DNA from: Priestia megaterium
GTDB taxonomy: Bacteria; Bacillota; Bacilli; Bacillales; Bacillaceae_H
DNA length: 64,000 bases
Direction: 5' to 3'
Assembly (NCBI RefSeq): GCF_009497655.1
Contig: NZ_CP023317.1
Coordinates: forward strand, 4,307,501 to 4,371,500
Below the pieces are notes generated by a model, which saw only the letters and a list, made by a program, of their open reading frames with translations, ran no database searches and was not told the DNA's origin. Within the stretch, counting starts at the first letter, position 1. Each line of letters opens with the position of its first letter. The position numbers and the translations under genes are program-made. Positions 1 through 9,097 of this stretch are shown here, piece by piece.

Positions 1-557
1 TCTACATCGCTAATCTTCACTTGATCTTTCATCACATGATGAACGGCTGTAACTACAGCGTCTTTCGCAATCGATAAATCACTGTTAGAAGACTGAAGCA
101 GCTGCTTGATGGTATCCTTTGGCAAGTTTTTTTGAATGTCTTCAGGAAGCTTATCCTCTAGCATTTTTTGTTTGGTTTTTAATACGGCATCGATACTGTC
201 ATCTTCATGATCTTCTTTTTCATATTTTGTATTAACTTCCATCATCGCATCAAAAATAGATGCAACAAGATCGACTTGGTTCTGTGCGTATTCTGTTTTT
301 TGTGTATACACATCTTCAACGGCTTGTTCTGCCTCTGCCCGTTTTTTCTCTGTGCTCTCTTTATCTTCAATGGTAACGGGTGAGTAAATGGTTTGCGGGG
401 AAATAGACAGTAGTCTAAGATCTAATTCCTGCGGCTTTACATTGCTATACATAGACGCAAACATCATTATACCTAACAAGGCATATAACCCAATTTGAAT
501 TAACCGTAATCGCTCGATCTGTGCCATTGTTTGCTTGATTATCCGAAACGTTGACAC
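1..557 (-). CDS. pgpH: PgpH/YqfF-type 7TM-HD phosphohydrolase (N-terminal part)
   Basis: This is the 5' part of a gene that runs off the left edge; about 185 codons are visible. It starts at GTG (555-557) behind the ribosome-binding site AAAAGGGGG. The N-terminus has a short cytosolic segment, one membrane helix at about residues 18-38, and then a Glu/Lys-rich extracellular region starting around SPVTIEDKE. This is the layout of the 7TMR-HDED family. In Firmicutes these proteins are membrane cyclic-di-AMP phosphodiesterases, and the HD catalytic domain would lie outside the window. The position directly after phoH matches B. subtilis yqfF. The function is inferred from family and synteny. Confidence 0.88.
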   Translation of the reverse strand, partial: MSTFRIIKQTMAQIERLRLIQIGLYALLGIMMFASMYSNVKPQELDLRLLSISPQTIYSPVTIEDKESTEKKRAEAEQAVEDVYTQKTEYAQNQVDLVASIFDAMMEVNTKYEKEDHEDDSIDAVLKTKQKMLEDKLPEDIQKNLPKDTIKQLLQSSNSDLSIAKDAVVTAVHHVMKDQVKISDV

Positions 558-574
558 AAACGTACCCCCTTTTA

Positions 575-604
575 CAAAAAATAGACCCTATTAAGAAAGG
601 GTCT
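575..604 (-). terminator. Hairpin between phoH and pgpH, overlapping the phoH stop
   Basis: On the minus strand the arms AGACCC (599-604) and GGGTCT (583-588) flank a 10-base loop and are followed by ATTTTTTG. The 5' arm consists of the last codons of phoH. The stem is only 6 bp, so it may attenuate rather than block transcription into pgpH. Confidence 0.5.
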
Positions 605-1565
605 TTTGGTCAGCGTGTTCGTACGCTTGAATGATACGTCCCACAAGTGGATGGCGCACAACATCTGACTGTTCTAGATGAACAAACGAAATACCTTTAA
701 CATTGGTCAGGATTTTCGAGACAGCCGCTAGACCAGACTGAGCTCCTTTTGGTAAATCAATTTGTGAAATATCTCCTGTAATCACCATTTTAGACCCAAA
801 TCCTAGTCGTGTTAAAAACATCTTCATTTGCGCCATCGTGGTGTTTTGTGCTTCGTCTAAGATAACAAACGCATCATCTAGTGTACGACCTCGCATATAA
901 GCAAGGGGTGCTATTTCAATAACTCCGCGTTCGATTAGGCGTTGCGTATGTTCTGTTCCTAATACATCATGTAATGCATCGTACAGAGGCCGCAAGTACG
1001 GATCTACTTTTTCTTTCAAATCTCCTGGCAAGAAGCCAAGACTTTCACCTGCTTCAACAGCAGGACGTGTTAAAATAATACGCTGTACGTGACCATTTTT
1101 AAGAGCATTAACGGCCATGACAACGGCTAAATACGTTTTACCCGTACCAGCAGGCCCAATTCCAAATACCAAATCATTTTTCTTAATAGCAGAAATGTAG
1201 TGACTTTGTCCTAATGTCTTAACACGAATAGTCTTACCTTTTACGTTTTTACCAATCTCTTCTTCATATACATCTTCAAAAAACTCGAGAGAATTTTTCT
1301 TAGCTAATTGAATCGCATACACAACATCTCGTTCAGATATGGAAATATTTTTGCGGATAATGTTCAGTAACTTTTTAAGCATTTCTTCCACTAGCTGAAC
1401 ATTTTCTGTACTTCCGGAGACTACAACAGTCTCACCTCTTGAAATGATCGAGACCTGCATTTCTTCTTCAATTCGCTTTAAATTCGCATCTTGTACGCCA
1501 AATAATGAAATGGCTTCGTTTGAATCATCAAGTTGTACGTTAATTGTTACTAGCTGTTCTGACAT
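591..1565 (-). CDS. phoH: PhoH family ATPase
   Basis: A cytosolic P-loop ATPase of 324 residues, close to the usual family length. The N-terminal 75 residues look like a small nucleic-acid-binding domain. The helicase-like ATPase domain follows, with Walker A GPAGTGKT at about residues 137-144 and Walker B VILDEAQ at about 234-240. PhoH proteins are linked to RNA metabolism and ribosome maturation, and the B. subtilis gene lies in the same yqfC-yqfD-phoH-yqfF-ybeY order. The exact substrate is unknown. It starts 3 bases after yqfD ends, so the two are probably co-transcribed. Confidence 0.92.
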   Translation of the reverse strand: MSEQLVTINVQLDDSNEAISLFGVQDANLKRIEEEMQVSIISRGETVVVSGSTENVQLVEEMLKKLLNIIRKNISISERDVVYAIQLAKKNSLEFFEDVYEEEIGKNVKGKTIRVKTLGQSHYISAIKKNDLVFGIGPAGTGKTYLAVVMAVNALKNGHVQRIILTRPAVEAGESLGFLPGDLKEKVDPYLRPLYDALHDVLGTEHTQRLIERGVIEIAPLAYMRGRTLDDAFVILDEAQNTTMAQMKMFLTRLGFGSKMVITGDISQIDLPKGAQSGLAAVSKILTNVKGISFVHLEQSDVVRHPLVGRIIQAYEHADQKTLS

Positions 1566-1568
1566 TCA

Positions 1569-2756
1569 TCAATCTCCTTGAATAATTGGTTGAGTGTTCG
1601 CAATATTTTCTATAACTTGGTAATGTATTGATAATCTAACTTTACCATTGTCCTGTTCTTGGTGCAAAACTTTTTCACCTTTTATTTTAGCATCCTCACC
1701 TAAAGTTGATAGTAATTTTTTTCGACCGATTTCCAAAGCTTTTTCCACCGCCTCTTGTTTAGAATAGACGCGCTGCGAATTCTGTTCTTCTCGTACAGCA
1801 ACTTTCTCATACGACAGAGGTAATTTCCATTTAAAAAAATAGAGTGGATGCTCCACTTTTTCTGTCACCTTTGAGCCGTATTTCTCTTTGTTAAAAGCCC
1901 AAAGAGGCATTTTAAAAGCTTGAAAATCTAAATAGTGCTTCGTATATCCATTACCCGTTAATACTTGAAAATCAGTTTTTAAAGGCACTTCCACCTCAGA
2001 CTTATACCATGTTTCACCGTAGACTTTTCCTTTAGCAGCTACTACTTTTTTATTTTTTTCGTTTCCAATAATACCGGAAACTAAGACCTCGCCTTCGTTG
2101 ACAAAATCATTAACCTTGACTAAAGGTTGTCCTTTTTCGACAAACAAATTCGTAATAATAGCTTTCTTTTTAGCAATTAAATGTTGGTAAGGTGTTTTTT
2201 GCTGAGGCTTGGGCTCATTTTTTTCAACCACTTGGAAGTGATAAGAAGTGCCGCGCACTTCTACTCCCACCCAGGTAATATTGTTCATATTATCCGTTAA
2301 ATAGCGCTGAATTTTTTCAGGACTCTCTAACAGAAATTGAAACTCTCCTCTTTTTACACCTATTTTGGCCAGCTGCTTCGTCATTTGATGTTCTGTTTGT
2401 GGTTCTGCACCGCTAATTTCCACTTTCCACACCATGTTGGAAAGCAAACCAAGAATAATAAAAAAAGAAAGAAAACCTAAAGCAAATCCACTATTTTTAA
2501 TCACTCGTTTTGTTAAAAAAGGAAAACCTCGGCCTCTTATAAAATAAATTTTACAGTCTGCGTTGCGAATTAGTATACGAATTTTCTTTACATCTTTCAA
2601 TAATATCGTTGCTGTCGCTAGCTGACCGTCAACTTTATGGACATTCGAGATCATAATCTGTTGTCTCACACAATTATTTAAGAAACGTTCAATTCCTTTT
2701 CCAACAATTCGAATACGTACGGTACCAATAACAAAGTTTGTCCATCCATTCTTCAT
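1569..2756 (-). CDS. yqfD: Sporulation protein YqfD
   Basis: A 395-residue protein with a basic N-terminal domain of about 85 residues, one strong membrane helix at about 88-108, and a large domain that probably lies outside the cytosol. This is the architecture of the YqfD/SpoIV-like family (COG0561-unrelated, sporulation-associated). In B. subtilis yqfD is expressed in the mother cell under sigma-E together with yqfC. Here it starts 16 bases after yqfC, and both may depend on the candidate sigma-E promoter ahead of yqfC. The molecular role is not established. Confidence 0.88.
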   Translation of the reverse strand: MKNGWTNFVIGTVRIRIVGKGIERFLNNCVRQQIMISNVHKVDGQLATATILLKDVKKIRILIRNADCKIYFIRGRGFPFLTKRVIKNSGFALGFLSFFIILGLLSNMVWKVEISGAEPQTEHQMTKQLAKIGVKRGEFQFLLESPEKIQRYLTDNMNNITWVGVEVRGTSYHFQVVEKNEPKPQQKTPYQHLIAKKKAIITNLFVEKGQPLVKVNDFVNEGEVLVSGIIGNEKNKKVVAAKGKVYGETWYKSEVEVPLKTDFQVLTGNGYTKHYLDFQAFKMPLWAFNKEKYGSKVTEKVEHPLYFFKWKLPLSYEKVAVREEQNSQRVYSKQEAVEKALEIGRKKLLSTLGEDAKIKGEKVLHQEQDNGKVRLSIHYQVIENIANTQPIIQGD

Positions 2757-2772
2757 TTTTTTCCTCCTTGTG

Positions 2773-3057
2773 TTATTGTTCTAAATAAAGAACTTGATTG
2801 ATTTTACCTTCTAAAACCAGTTCTTCTGGCAGTATTACTTTAATGACCAGTCCTTCACCTCGAATTAACATTTGTCCCTGTTTTAGTAACACGCGTATTT
2901 CAGTATCAGAAAAGGCTAATAAACCTTTATGATTTTCAATATAAATGTGTATTTGTCCAACTAACGTAATACGGGGAAGATCCATTAATACATCAGCGGG
3001 TAGTTCCATTGTTTTTGTCATCCATCTTTTCATTTGGTGTCTCCACTTTTTGCTCAT
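2773..3057 (-). CDS. yqfC: Sporulation protein YqfC (YabP family)
   Basis: A 94-residue protein with the YabP/YqfC fold region: repeated hydrophobic beta segments such as [21 protein letters not shown] and a closing VLYLEQ. It has no signal peptide. YabP-like proteins act in spore coat or cortex assembly. The start is ATG 3055-3057. Its ribosome-binding site AAAGGGGG is the 3' arm of a long hairpin (3064-3100), which suggests control of translation. The gene leads the yqfC-yqfD pair. Confidence 0.88.
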   Translation of the reverse strand: MSKKWRHQMKRWMTKTMELPADVLMDLPRITLVGQIHIYIENHKGLLAFSDTEIRVLLKQGQMLIRGEGLVIKVILPEELVLEGKINQVLYLEQ

Positions 3058-3063
3058 AAAAAG

Positions 3064-3100
3064 AACCCCCTTTCATCTCATGTTTATGAGAAAGGGGGTT
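3064..3100 (-). promoter_or_regulatory. Long hairpin sequestering the yqfC ribosome-binding site
   Basis: On the minus strand AACCCCCTTT (3091-3100) pairs with AAAGGGGGTT (3064-3073). An inner CTCAT/ATGAG stem (3086-3090 with 3077-3081) has a 4-base loop and a 3-base bulge. CTTTTT follows, so the element can act as a terminator for yqfB transcripts. The 3' arm is the yqfC Shine-Dalgarno sequence. Confidence 0.6.
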
Positions 3101-3109
3101 AATGTATCA
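3081..3109 (-). promoter_or_regulatory. Candidate sigma-E promoter for yqfC-yqfD
   Basis: The minus strand has TGATACA (3103-3109), a 14-base spacer, and CATAAACA (3081-3088), an imperfect match to the sigma-E consensus (CATACAnT at -10). Transcription would begin inside the hairpin loop or 3' half. It is supported mainly by the known sigma-E control of yqfC in B. subtilis. Confidence 0.35.
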
Positions 3110-3116
3110 CATCTAT

Positions 3117-3578
3117 TTATCGTTTATATTTACGTTGTTTCGATTTTGGCGGCCCTAGAATTTCGGACCATATCACTCCTTGAACAGCTTCTTTACGAGA
3201 AATGGGCTTAAAAACGTTTTTCTCATCAGTTGTTTTTGGTTTTTCAACTGCGATTTTCTTTTGAATAGAAGGTTCATGATACGAACGGTTTTTTAGCTCT
3301 TCCAGTTTTTCTTGCAAAGGATTTGTTTCTGCTGAAGGAGCGATTTCTGGCTCCATACGAGCTGTTTTTGGCTCTTCTTTGACAGGGCGATATCTAGGTC
3401 TTTCCCGCCTTGAAGGATTGTTTACAGGAGGCATAGGAGCTCTTTTAGAACGCTGCTGTTCTTCCTCTTTTGACTGAGCCATAAAACGCTGCACAACGTT
3501 AAAAATAATCCCTCCAATGATGACAAAAATGAAAGCATTATTAATAATTAGTTTAATAAGCGTTTCAACGATATTCAT
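3117..3578 (-). CDS. yqfB: YqfB-like membrane-anchored protein
   Basis: A 153-residue protein with one N-terminal membrane helix (about residues 8-30, IINNAFIFVIIGGIIFNVV). The rest is charged, Pro/Lys/Glu-rich and probably disordered, and cytosolic by the positive-inside rule. No enzymatic motif is visible. The position directly after floA matches yqfB of the sigma-W-controlled yqeZ-yqfA-yqfB operon in B. subtilis, suggesting an accessory role in the flotillin/NfeD membrane system. The symbol rests on synteny more than on sequence. Confidence 0.7.
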   Translation of the reverse strand: MNIVETLIKLIINNAFIFVIIGGIIFNVVQRFMAQSKEEEQQRSKRAPMPPVNNPSRRERPRYRPVKEEPKTARMEPEIAPSAETNPLQEKLEELKNRSYHEPSIQKKIAVEKPKTTDEKNVFKPISRKEAVQGVIWSEILGPPKSKQRKYKR

Positions 3579-3609
3579 TAGGAGAAAACCTCCTTGTTAA
3601 ACTGATTCA

Positions 3610-4593
3610 TTATTTCTCATCGTCTTCTTTAGACATTTTTCCAATTGAATCACGCATATCCGTATCAGCAGTCAAGTTTTGAATATTCATATAATCCATG
3701 ACGCCAATATTGCCAGAGCGCAGTGCTTCTGCCATCGCTAATGGTACTTCTGCTTCTGCTTCTACTACTTTTGCACGCATTTCTTCTACTTTTGCACGCA
3801 TTTCTTGTTCTTGAGCAACGGCCATAGCACGACGTTCTTCGGCTTTTGCTTGGGCAATATTTTTATCTGCTTCTGCTTGGTCTGTTTGAAGAACTGCCCC
3901 AATATTTTTACCAATGTCGATATCAGCAATATCAATGGATAAGATTTCAAACGCTGTTCCGGAATCCAACCCTTTTCCTAAAACCGTTTGAGAGATCATA
4001 TCAGGGTTTTCCAATACTTTTTTGTGATCTTTTTGTGAACCGATTGTAGAAACAATCCCCTCGCCAACACGGGCAATAATCGTTTCTTCTCCAGCTCCCC
4101 CTACTAGTCGATCAATGTTTGCACGAACGGTAATTCGGGCTTTTGCTTTGACTTCGATTCCATCCATAGCCACCCCTGCAATAAAAGGTGTTTCAATAAC
4201 TTTTGGATTAACGCTCATTTGTACAGCTTCTAGCACATCACGGCCCGCTAAGTCGATAGCTGCTCCGCGCTCAAATGTTAACTCAATATTTGCTCGGTGC
4301 GCTGCAATCAACGCATTTACCACGCGGTCCACGTTACCGCCTGCTAAATAGTGGCTTTCTAATTGATTAATGGTAATACCTAAACCGGCTTTACTTGCTT
4401 TAATTAACGGGTTCACAACGCGAGATGGTATCACTCGACGAAGTCTCATTCCGACCAGTGTGAAAATACTAATACGAACGCCTGCTGCTAATGCTGAGAT
4501 CCATAACATAATCGGTACAAAAGTGAAAAAAACAGCTAAAGCAATAATTGCTAGGCCAATAACTACAAAAAACAATACGCTACCTGCTTCCAT
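3610..4593 (-). CDS. floA: Flotillin-like protein FloA
   Basis: A 327-residue membrane-associated scaffold protein, close to the roughly 330 residues of B. subtilis YqfA/FloA. A hydrophobic N-terminal hairpin (about residues 5-50) is followed by an SPFH-type domain. A helical C-terminal region has the Ala/Glu-rich repeats typical of flotillins ([33 protein letters not shown]). FloA organises functional membrane microdomains. Its ATG overlaps the yqeZ stop (TAATG), so translation is coupled to the NfeD-family partner. The upstream sigma-W promoter predicts induction by envelope stress. Confidence 0.94.
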   Translation of the reverse strand: MEAGSVLFFVVIGLAIIALAVFFTFVPIMLWISALAAGVRISIFTLVGMRLRRVIPSRVVNPLIKASKAGLGITINQLESHYLAGGNVDRVVNALIAAHRANIELTFERGAAIDLAGRDVLEAVQMSVNPKVIETPFIAGVAMDGIEVKAKARITVRANIDRLVGGAGEETIIARVGEGIVSTIGSQKDHKKVLENPDMISQTVLGKGLDSGTAFEILSIDIADIDIGKNIGAVLQTDQAEADKNIAQAKAEERRAMAVAQEQEMRAKVEEMRAKVVEAEAEVPLAMAEALRSGNIGVMDYMNIQNLTADTDMRDSIGKMSKEDDEK

Positions 4594-5924
4594 TAATTAA
4601 GGTCCTCCTTTTTCAAAGGCTCTGTGAGCTTCCGCACCACAACCCTTGATCCCTCTACTTTTATAATATTTACTAACACATCTTTGTCTAAATATCCGCC
4701 TTCAGTGACTACATCCACATACTCTTCATCGATGAGCACGGTGCCTGAAGGACGCAGCGGTGTTGTTGTTTTACCTTGTTTTCCTATTAATTCATACCGA
4801 TTTTGATTCGATACATAACCAGATTCGGTATTAAGTGAATCATTAAGCACCATTTTTTTGAAAGGTGTAAGCTTTCTTTTAAAAAATTTCATCATCACAA
4901 ACGCACCTCCCAGTGCCACCACTATTGCAATTACAAGAGAAATTCCCATTTCGACATTATTATCTGTTGACATAAAAAAACTTAAAATGATAGCTCCAAG
5001 CCCTAGCAGCCCTAAAACGCCGCCTGGCACTACAATCTCTAATAGAAGCAGTATAATTCCTGCTATAAATAAAACGAGGGCTTCCATTCCTGCTAATCCT
5101 GCTACCATATGACCATAGAAAAATAAAAGAAGTGAAGCTACTCCAATGGAGCCCGCAATACCAAATGAAGGCGTAAACAATTCAATTACAATTCCTAAAG
5201 CACCAATGGATAATAAAATGGGAACAACAAGCGGATGGGTAAGAAAACGAGCAATTTGTTCACTTACACTCATTTTTGCATACGTCAGTTTAGCATCTTC
5301 ATAGCCAAGCACGCTCAGGAGATCATCTAAATTTTTTACAGTTCCTTCTGAATAACCAACTTGCTCGGCTTGCTTCGGAGTTAGCGTCAACAATTCGTTT
5401 CCTTTTAAGTTGAGCTCAGGTATGACCATCTTTGTGTTTGCCATCGCTTCTGCATATTTAGGGTTTCGGTTATTTTGTTCTGCTGCGCTCTTCATAGCCG
5501 ATAACCAGTAGGACTGAGCTTTTTTTCCTGCTGCATTTCCCTGTTGGTCAATCACAGCTGCCGATCCCATTGTAGAGCCGGGTGTCATATAAATTTGATC
5601 GGCGTTAAGTGCAATATACGCTCCGGCCGATAATGCTTTTTTGTCGACAAAAGCAGCGGTAGGAATAGGTGTTGAGGTTAAGCTTTTAGCTATTTCAGAA
5701 GCTGCATCTACAGCTCCTCCAGGAGTATCTATGTCCAATATAATCAAATCTGCACCGTCATTTTCCGCATCTTCAATGGATCTGTTTAAAAAAGAAAGCA
5801 GTCCATTTTCTACCGTTTTATTGACAGGAATAATGTGTACACGCTTCACGTCAGCGGTGCTAATAGTGGGGAATAACCCAGTGGCTAAAATAAGAAAGCA
5901 CACGAAAGAAAATAAGGTTTTCAC
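4593..5924 (-). CDS. yqeZ: NfeD-family membrane serine protease YqeZ
   Basis: A large NfeD (NfeD1b) protein with three parts. First comes a signal peptide. Then a ClpP-like serine protease domain with a [10 protein letters not shown] motif, a catalytic-type Ser in [11 protein letters not shown] and [10 protein letters not shown]. Four or so membrane helices follow (about residues 230-355), then a C-terminal OB-like NfeD domain. It is encoded with its flotillin partner floA, the classic pairing. I prefer GTG at 5922-5924, because the GTG three codons upstream lies only 3 bases from the AAGGAGG ribosome-binding site. In B. subtilis the operon contributes to resistance to membrane-active compounds. 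Confidence 0.9.
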   Translation of the reverse strand: MKTLFSFVCFLILATGLFPTISTADVKRVHIIPVNKTVENGLLSFLNRSIEDAENDGADLIILDIDTPGGAVDAASEIAKSLTSTPIPTAAFVDKKALSAGAYIALNADQIYMTPGSTMGSAAVIDQQGNAAGKKAQSYWLSAMKSAAEQNNRNPKYAEAMANTKMVIPELNLKGNELLTLTPKQAEQVGYSEGTVKNLDDLLSVLGYEDAKLTYAKMSVSEQIARFLTHPLVVPILLSIGALGIVIELFTPSFGIAGSIGVASLLLFFYGHMVAGLAGMEALVLFIAGIILLLLEIVVPGGVLGLLGLGAIILSFFMSTDNNVEMGISLVIAIVVALGGAFVMMKFFKRKLTPFKKMVLNDSLNTESGYVSNQNRYELIGKQGKTTTPLRPSGTVLIDEEYVDVVTEGGYLDKDVLVNIIKVEGSRVVVRKLTEPLKKEDLN

Positions 5925-5973
5925 CGAATACACTTCCCTCCTTCCATAGATAGTATGAGTATGTATCTGTATA

Positions 5974-5999
5974 TACGAATAACTTTAACAATAGTTTCA
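5974..5999 (-). promoter_or_regulatory. Sigma-W-type promoter of yqeZ-floA-yqfB
   Basis: The minus strand reads TGAAAC (5994-5999), exactly 16 bases, then CGTA (5974-5977). This is a perfect match to the sigma-W consensus TGAAAC-N16-CGTA. The B. subtilis yqeZ-yqfA-yqfB operon is a known sigma-W target. Confidence 0.82.
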
Positions 6000-6071
6000 A
6001 ATTTTTTAAAATTTATCTATTTTATTCTTTGCACTAGAGAAACAAAACATACGTTCGGATATTATCTATAT

Positions 6072-6104
6072 AAAAAACACCTTACACAAGGTAAGGTGTT
6101 TTTT
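6072..6104 (-). terminator. Terminator after yqeY
   Basis: An AAAACACCTTAC stem with a 5-base loop and GTAAGGTGTTTTTT. The T-run follows directly. It separates rpsU-yqeY from the sigma-W operon downstream. Confidence 0.9.
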
Positions 6105-6546
6105 ATGATAAGTGTTGAAGGACAAGCTTATTAACAAGAGAGCCATCCGCTTTGCCTTTTACTTTCGGCATAAGCGCTCCCATAACTTTCCCCATATCAG
6201 CTTTAGAGGAAGACTGCGTTTCTTCAATCGTCGTTTTAATAATTTCAGATAACTCTTCTTCAGTTAGCTGTTTAGGAGCGTAAACTTCTAAAACCGCTAA
6301 TTCAGAATGAATTTTATCAACAAGATCTTGACGACCTGCTTTCTCAAATTCATGGAGGGAGTCTTTACGTTGTTTGAATTCGCGAGAAATAACCGTCAAC
6401 TCGTCTGCTTCAGTTAGGTCAGTGCCTAACTTAATGGCTTCGTTTTGAAGAGATGCTTTGACCATACGAATGACCCCAAGCTTCTCTTTCTCTTTGTTTT
6501 TCATCGCTTGTTTCATATCACTATTTAAACGCTCGAGAAGACTCAT
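6103..6546 (-). CDS. yqeY: GatB/YqeY domain protein YqeY
   Basis: A 147-residue, highly helical and charged protein of the GatB/YqeY family (start [20 protein letters not shown]). The family shares a domain with the tail of the GatB amidotransferase subunit. It is thought to bind tRNA or influence aminoacyl-tRNA amidation, but its role is not settled. It sits 15 bases after rpsU, as in B. subtilis, and a strong terminator overlaps its stop codon, so rpsU-yqeY is a two-gene unit. Confidence 0.92.
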   Translation of the reverse strand: MSLLERLNSDMKQAMKNKEKEKLGVIRMVKASLQNEAIKLGTDLTEADELTVISREFKQRKDSLHEFEKAGRQDLVDKIHSELAVLEVYAPKQLTEEELSEIIKTTIEETQSSSKADMGKVMGALMPKVKGKADGSLVNKLVLQHLS

Positions 6547-6561
6547 AAATCCACCCTCTTA

Positions 6562-6735
6562 TTAGAACTTGCGTTTTCTAGCAGCTTCAGATTTCTTCTT
6601 ACGCTTTACGCTAGGCTTTTCATAGAATTCGCGCTTTCTTGCTTCTTGTAACGTACCAGTTTTTGAAACTGAACGTTTGAAGCGACGAAGAGCATCTTCA
6701 AGCGATTCGTTTTTACGAACAACTGTTCTTGACAT
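6562..6735 (-). CDS. rpsU: 30S ribosomal protein S21
   Basis: A 57-residue, strongly basic protein ([20 protein letters not shown]) with the typical Lys/Arg-rich tail ending [11 protein letters not shown]21 binds the small ribosomal subunit near the anti-Shine-Dalgarno end of 16S rRNA. I place the start at the ATG after GGAGGGAGGG; the longer open frame upstream crosses the leader. In spore-formers rpsU-yqeY expression is high in growth. The promoter at 6806-6834 is close to consensus. Confidence 0.97.
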   Translation of the reverse strand: MSRTVVRKNESLEDALRRFKRSVSKTGTLQEARKREFYEKPSVKRKKKSEAARKRKF

Positions 6736-6805
6736 TCTAATTCCCTCCCTCCGAACAAAACCACTAACATCATAATGAAATGACATGTTAGACATGTCTT
6801 TTGCA

Positions 6806-6834
6806 ATTATAATATAATGATTCCTTAAGGTCAA
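6806..6834 (-). promoter_or_regulatory. Sigma-A promoter of rpsU
   Basis: TTGACC (6829-6834), a 17-base spacer, and a perfect TATAAT (6806-6811). The transcript would start near 6799, just where a GACATG/CATGTC hairpin (6782-6798) could cap the 5' end. Confidence 0.85.
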
Positions 6835-6924
6835 CCGCTTTACATAAAGTAATGCAGTTATTCCCCCTTTATTTTATGAACTTTCTTGATAAAAGATTAC
6901 TCACTCAGCTGTTTTATACGTATG

Positions 6925-6951
6925 AAAAAAGCTGCGCAAACACGCAGCTTT
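6925..6951 (-). terminator. Terminator after mtaB
   Basis: AAAGCTGCG, a 6-base loop, CGCAGCTTTTTT on the minus strand. It ends the dnaJ-side gene cluster (prmA-rsmE-mtaB). Confidence 0.88.
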
Positions 6952-6961
6952 CCAATAAGTG

Positions 6962-8320
6962 TTATGAGCTCATTTTCACCTGATCTTGAAGATGAACCTC
7001 ATCTAGCACGCGAACAAACTCACCTTCATTATAAGGATATCCAGCTTTTGAAATTTTCACTTTTACAAGCTTTCCAACCATTTCTTCAGACGCTTTAAAC
7101 ACAACCTTTAAGTAGTTATCAGTATATCCTACATATAAACCACTTTCAGGATCTTCTTTATATTTTTCTTCCGGAATTACTTCTAGTACTTCTCCTTCAA
7201 ACGTTGAAGCATATTCTTTTGCCAATTGGTTTGAAAGTTCGATTAAACGGTGCACACGTTGATTTTTTACTTCTTCATCAATCTGGTCGGTCATACGAGC
7301 TGCTGGCGTACCTGTACGTTTAGAATACGGGAATACGTGAAGCTCTGAAAAACCGTGCTCTTTAATAAAGTTATACGTCTCCATAAACTCTTCTTCTGTC
7401 TCACCTGGGAACCCGACAATCACATCTGATGTAATCGCTAATCCAGGAAGAGCTTCTTTCAGACGGTTTAAGCGCTCGCCAAAGAACTCCATTGTATACT
7501 TACGACGCATGCGCTTCAATACCGTATTTGAACCTGATTGAAGAGGGATATGCAAATGACGTACAACCATTTCTGACTGATCTAGTACCTCTATCACTTC
7601 GTCCGTAATTTGACTTGCTTCAATTGACGAAATACGAATGCGTTTTAATCCTTTTACTTGAGACTCTAAATCACGAAGAAGCTGGGCAAGATTGTAATCT
7701 TTCATGTCTTCTCCGTATCCGCCAGTGTGAATACCTGTTAACACGATTTCTTTATAGCCTGCATCCACTAGCTGCTGTGCTTGTGCTACTACTTCTTTAG
7801 GATCACGAGATCGCATTAAACCGCGTGCCCATGGAATAATACAGAATGTACAGAAGTTGTTACAGCCTTCTTGAATTTTTAACGAAGCACGCGTACGGTC
7901 TGTAAATGCCGGTACATCTAGCTCTTCATATACGCGTGTTTTCATAATGTTTCCTACACCGTTAATCGGCTGACGCTCTTTTTTAAATTGTTCAATATAA
8001 TCAAGCATCTTAACACGATCTTGTGTACCTACTACGATATCAACACCAGGAATGGCCATAATTTCAGCTGGCGAAGTTTGAGCATAACATCCAGTTACAC
8101 AAATAACCGCATCTGGATTTTTTCGCACAGCTCTGCGAATAACTTGACGGCTCTTTTTATCTCCTGTATTTGTTACCGTACATGTATTAATTACATATAC
8201 ATCGGCAGTTTGTTCATATTCAACACGCTCATAGCCTTGGCCTTTGAACAATTGCCAAATTGCTTCTGTTTCATAGTGATTTACTTTACACCCTAGCGTG
8301 TGAAAAGCAACTGTTGACAT
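6962..8320 (-). CDS. mtaB: tRNA t6A37 methylthiotransferase MtaB
   Basis: A radical-SAM methylthiotransferase that converts t6A to ms2t6A at position 37 of tRNAs reading ANN codons. An N-terminal UPF0004 domain carries cluster-binding cysteines (TLGCKVN, INTCTVT, VTGCYAQ). The radical-SAM CNNFCTFC motif lies at about residues 150-157, and there is a C-terminal TRAM-like domain. The start is ATG 8318-8320, after GAGGTG; the GTG three codons upstream is part of the ribosome-binding site. It overlaps the rsmE end, as yqeU-yqeV do in B. subtilis. Confidence 0.95.
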   Translation of the reverse strand: MSTVAFHTLGCKVNHYETEAIWQLFKGQGYERVEYEQTADVYVINTCTVTNTGDKKSRQVIRRAVRKNPDAVICVTGCYAQTSPAEIMAIPGVDIVVGTQDRVKMLDYIEQFKKERQPINGVGNIMKTRVYEELDVPAFTDRTRASLKIQEGCNNFCTFCIIPWARGLMRSRDPKEVVAQAQQLVDAGYKEIVLTGIHTGGYGEDMKDYNLAQLLRDLESQVKGLKRIRISSIEASQITDEVIEVLDQSEMVVRHLHIPLQSGSNTVLKRMRRKYTMEFFGERLNRLKEALPGLAITSDVIVGFPGETEEEFMETYNFIKEHGFSELHVFPYSKRTGTPAARMTDQIDEEVKNQRVHRLIELSNQLAKEYASTFEGEVLEVIPEEKYKEDPESGLYVGYTDNYLKVVFKASEEMVGKLVKVKISKAGYPYNEGEFVRVLDEVHLQDQVKMSS

Positions 8321-8325
8321 AATCG

Positions 8326-9078
8326 TCACCTCATTAACTCAGTTTGATAAGATATAGCAGACAGCGCATATAATGGAGCTGTTTCTGCTCGTAAAATCCG
8401 CGGACCAAATCCGCTTATTGTAAATTCATTTTCTTCTAATACTTCTACTTCCTGCTCGGTCAAACCACCCTCGGGGCCTACAACCACAAGCACGGAATTG
8501 CCGGGTTTTAAAGCTGAAAGAACAGCGTGCAGATGAGATGTTTCTCCTTGCTTTGCTCTTTCTTCATAGGCTACAACTTTATGAGTATAGTCACCGCTAA
8601 TTTCTACTAGTTTCTTAAAAGAAATTGGGGCTTCTACTGCTGGTACAATCGTACGATGAGATTGTTCTGCAGCCTCTTTAGCAATCTTGTTCCAGCGATC
8701 TACTTTTTTTTGACTCTTTTTATCATCCCATTTAACAACTGAACGAGCCGCAATAAAAGGGATAAACCTATACGCTCCAAGTTCTGTCCCTTTTTGGATA
8801 ATAAGCTCGAGCTTATCCCCTTTAGGCAGACCGTTCACAATTGTAACATGGACTGGAAGCTCTTTTTCTTCGCTTATCCATTCTATAATAGATGCTTTCA
8901 CTTCGTTAGCGGAAATATTTTCAATTTCACACAAAGCAGCTTGCCCCTGTTCATTACAGGCAATAAACTGTGATCCTTCATTCATTCTCATGACGCGTGA
9001 GATATGATGGGCATCATCTTGTATCACTATGACACTTTGCTCTTGAAATTGATCATTTGGCAGAAAATAACGTTGCAT
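8326..9078 (-). CDS. rsmE: 16S rRNA m3U1498 methyltransferase RsmE
   Basis: A 250-residue SPOUT-class methyltransferase that modifies U1498 of 16S rRNA. An N-terminal PUA-like domain (MQRYFLPNDQF) is followed by the knotted SAM-binding region, seen as VVVGPEGGLTEQE and, near the end, GFGPRILRAETAPLYAL. The length is standard. It lies between prmA and mtaB, as in B. subtilis (yqeT-yqeU-yqeV), so it is one of three consecutive translation-modification genes. Confidence 0.95.
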   Translation of the reverse strand: MQRYFLPNDQFQEQSVIVIQDDAHHISRVMRMNEGSQFIACNEQGQAALCEIENISANEVKASIIEWISEEKELPVHVTIVNGLPKGDKLELIIQKGTELGAYRFIPFIAARSVVKWDDKKSQKKVDRWNKIAKEAAEQSHRTIVPAVEAPISFKKLVEISGDYTHKVVAYEERAKQGETSHLHAVLSALKPGNSVLVVVGPEGGLTEQEVEVLEENEFTISGFGPRILRAETAPLYALSAISYQTELMR

Positions 9079-9097
9079 CTTGACACCTTCTCACTTG

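Noticed and set aside
6606-6806. 66-codon ORF overlapping rpsU
   Set aside because: Out of frame with S21 and begins in the rpsU leader; no conservation expected.
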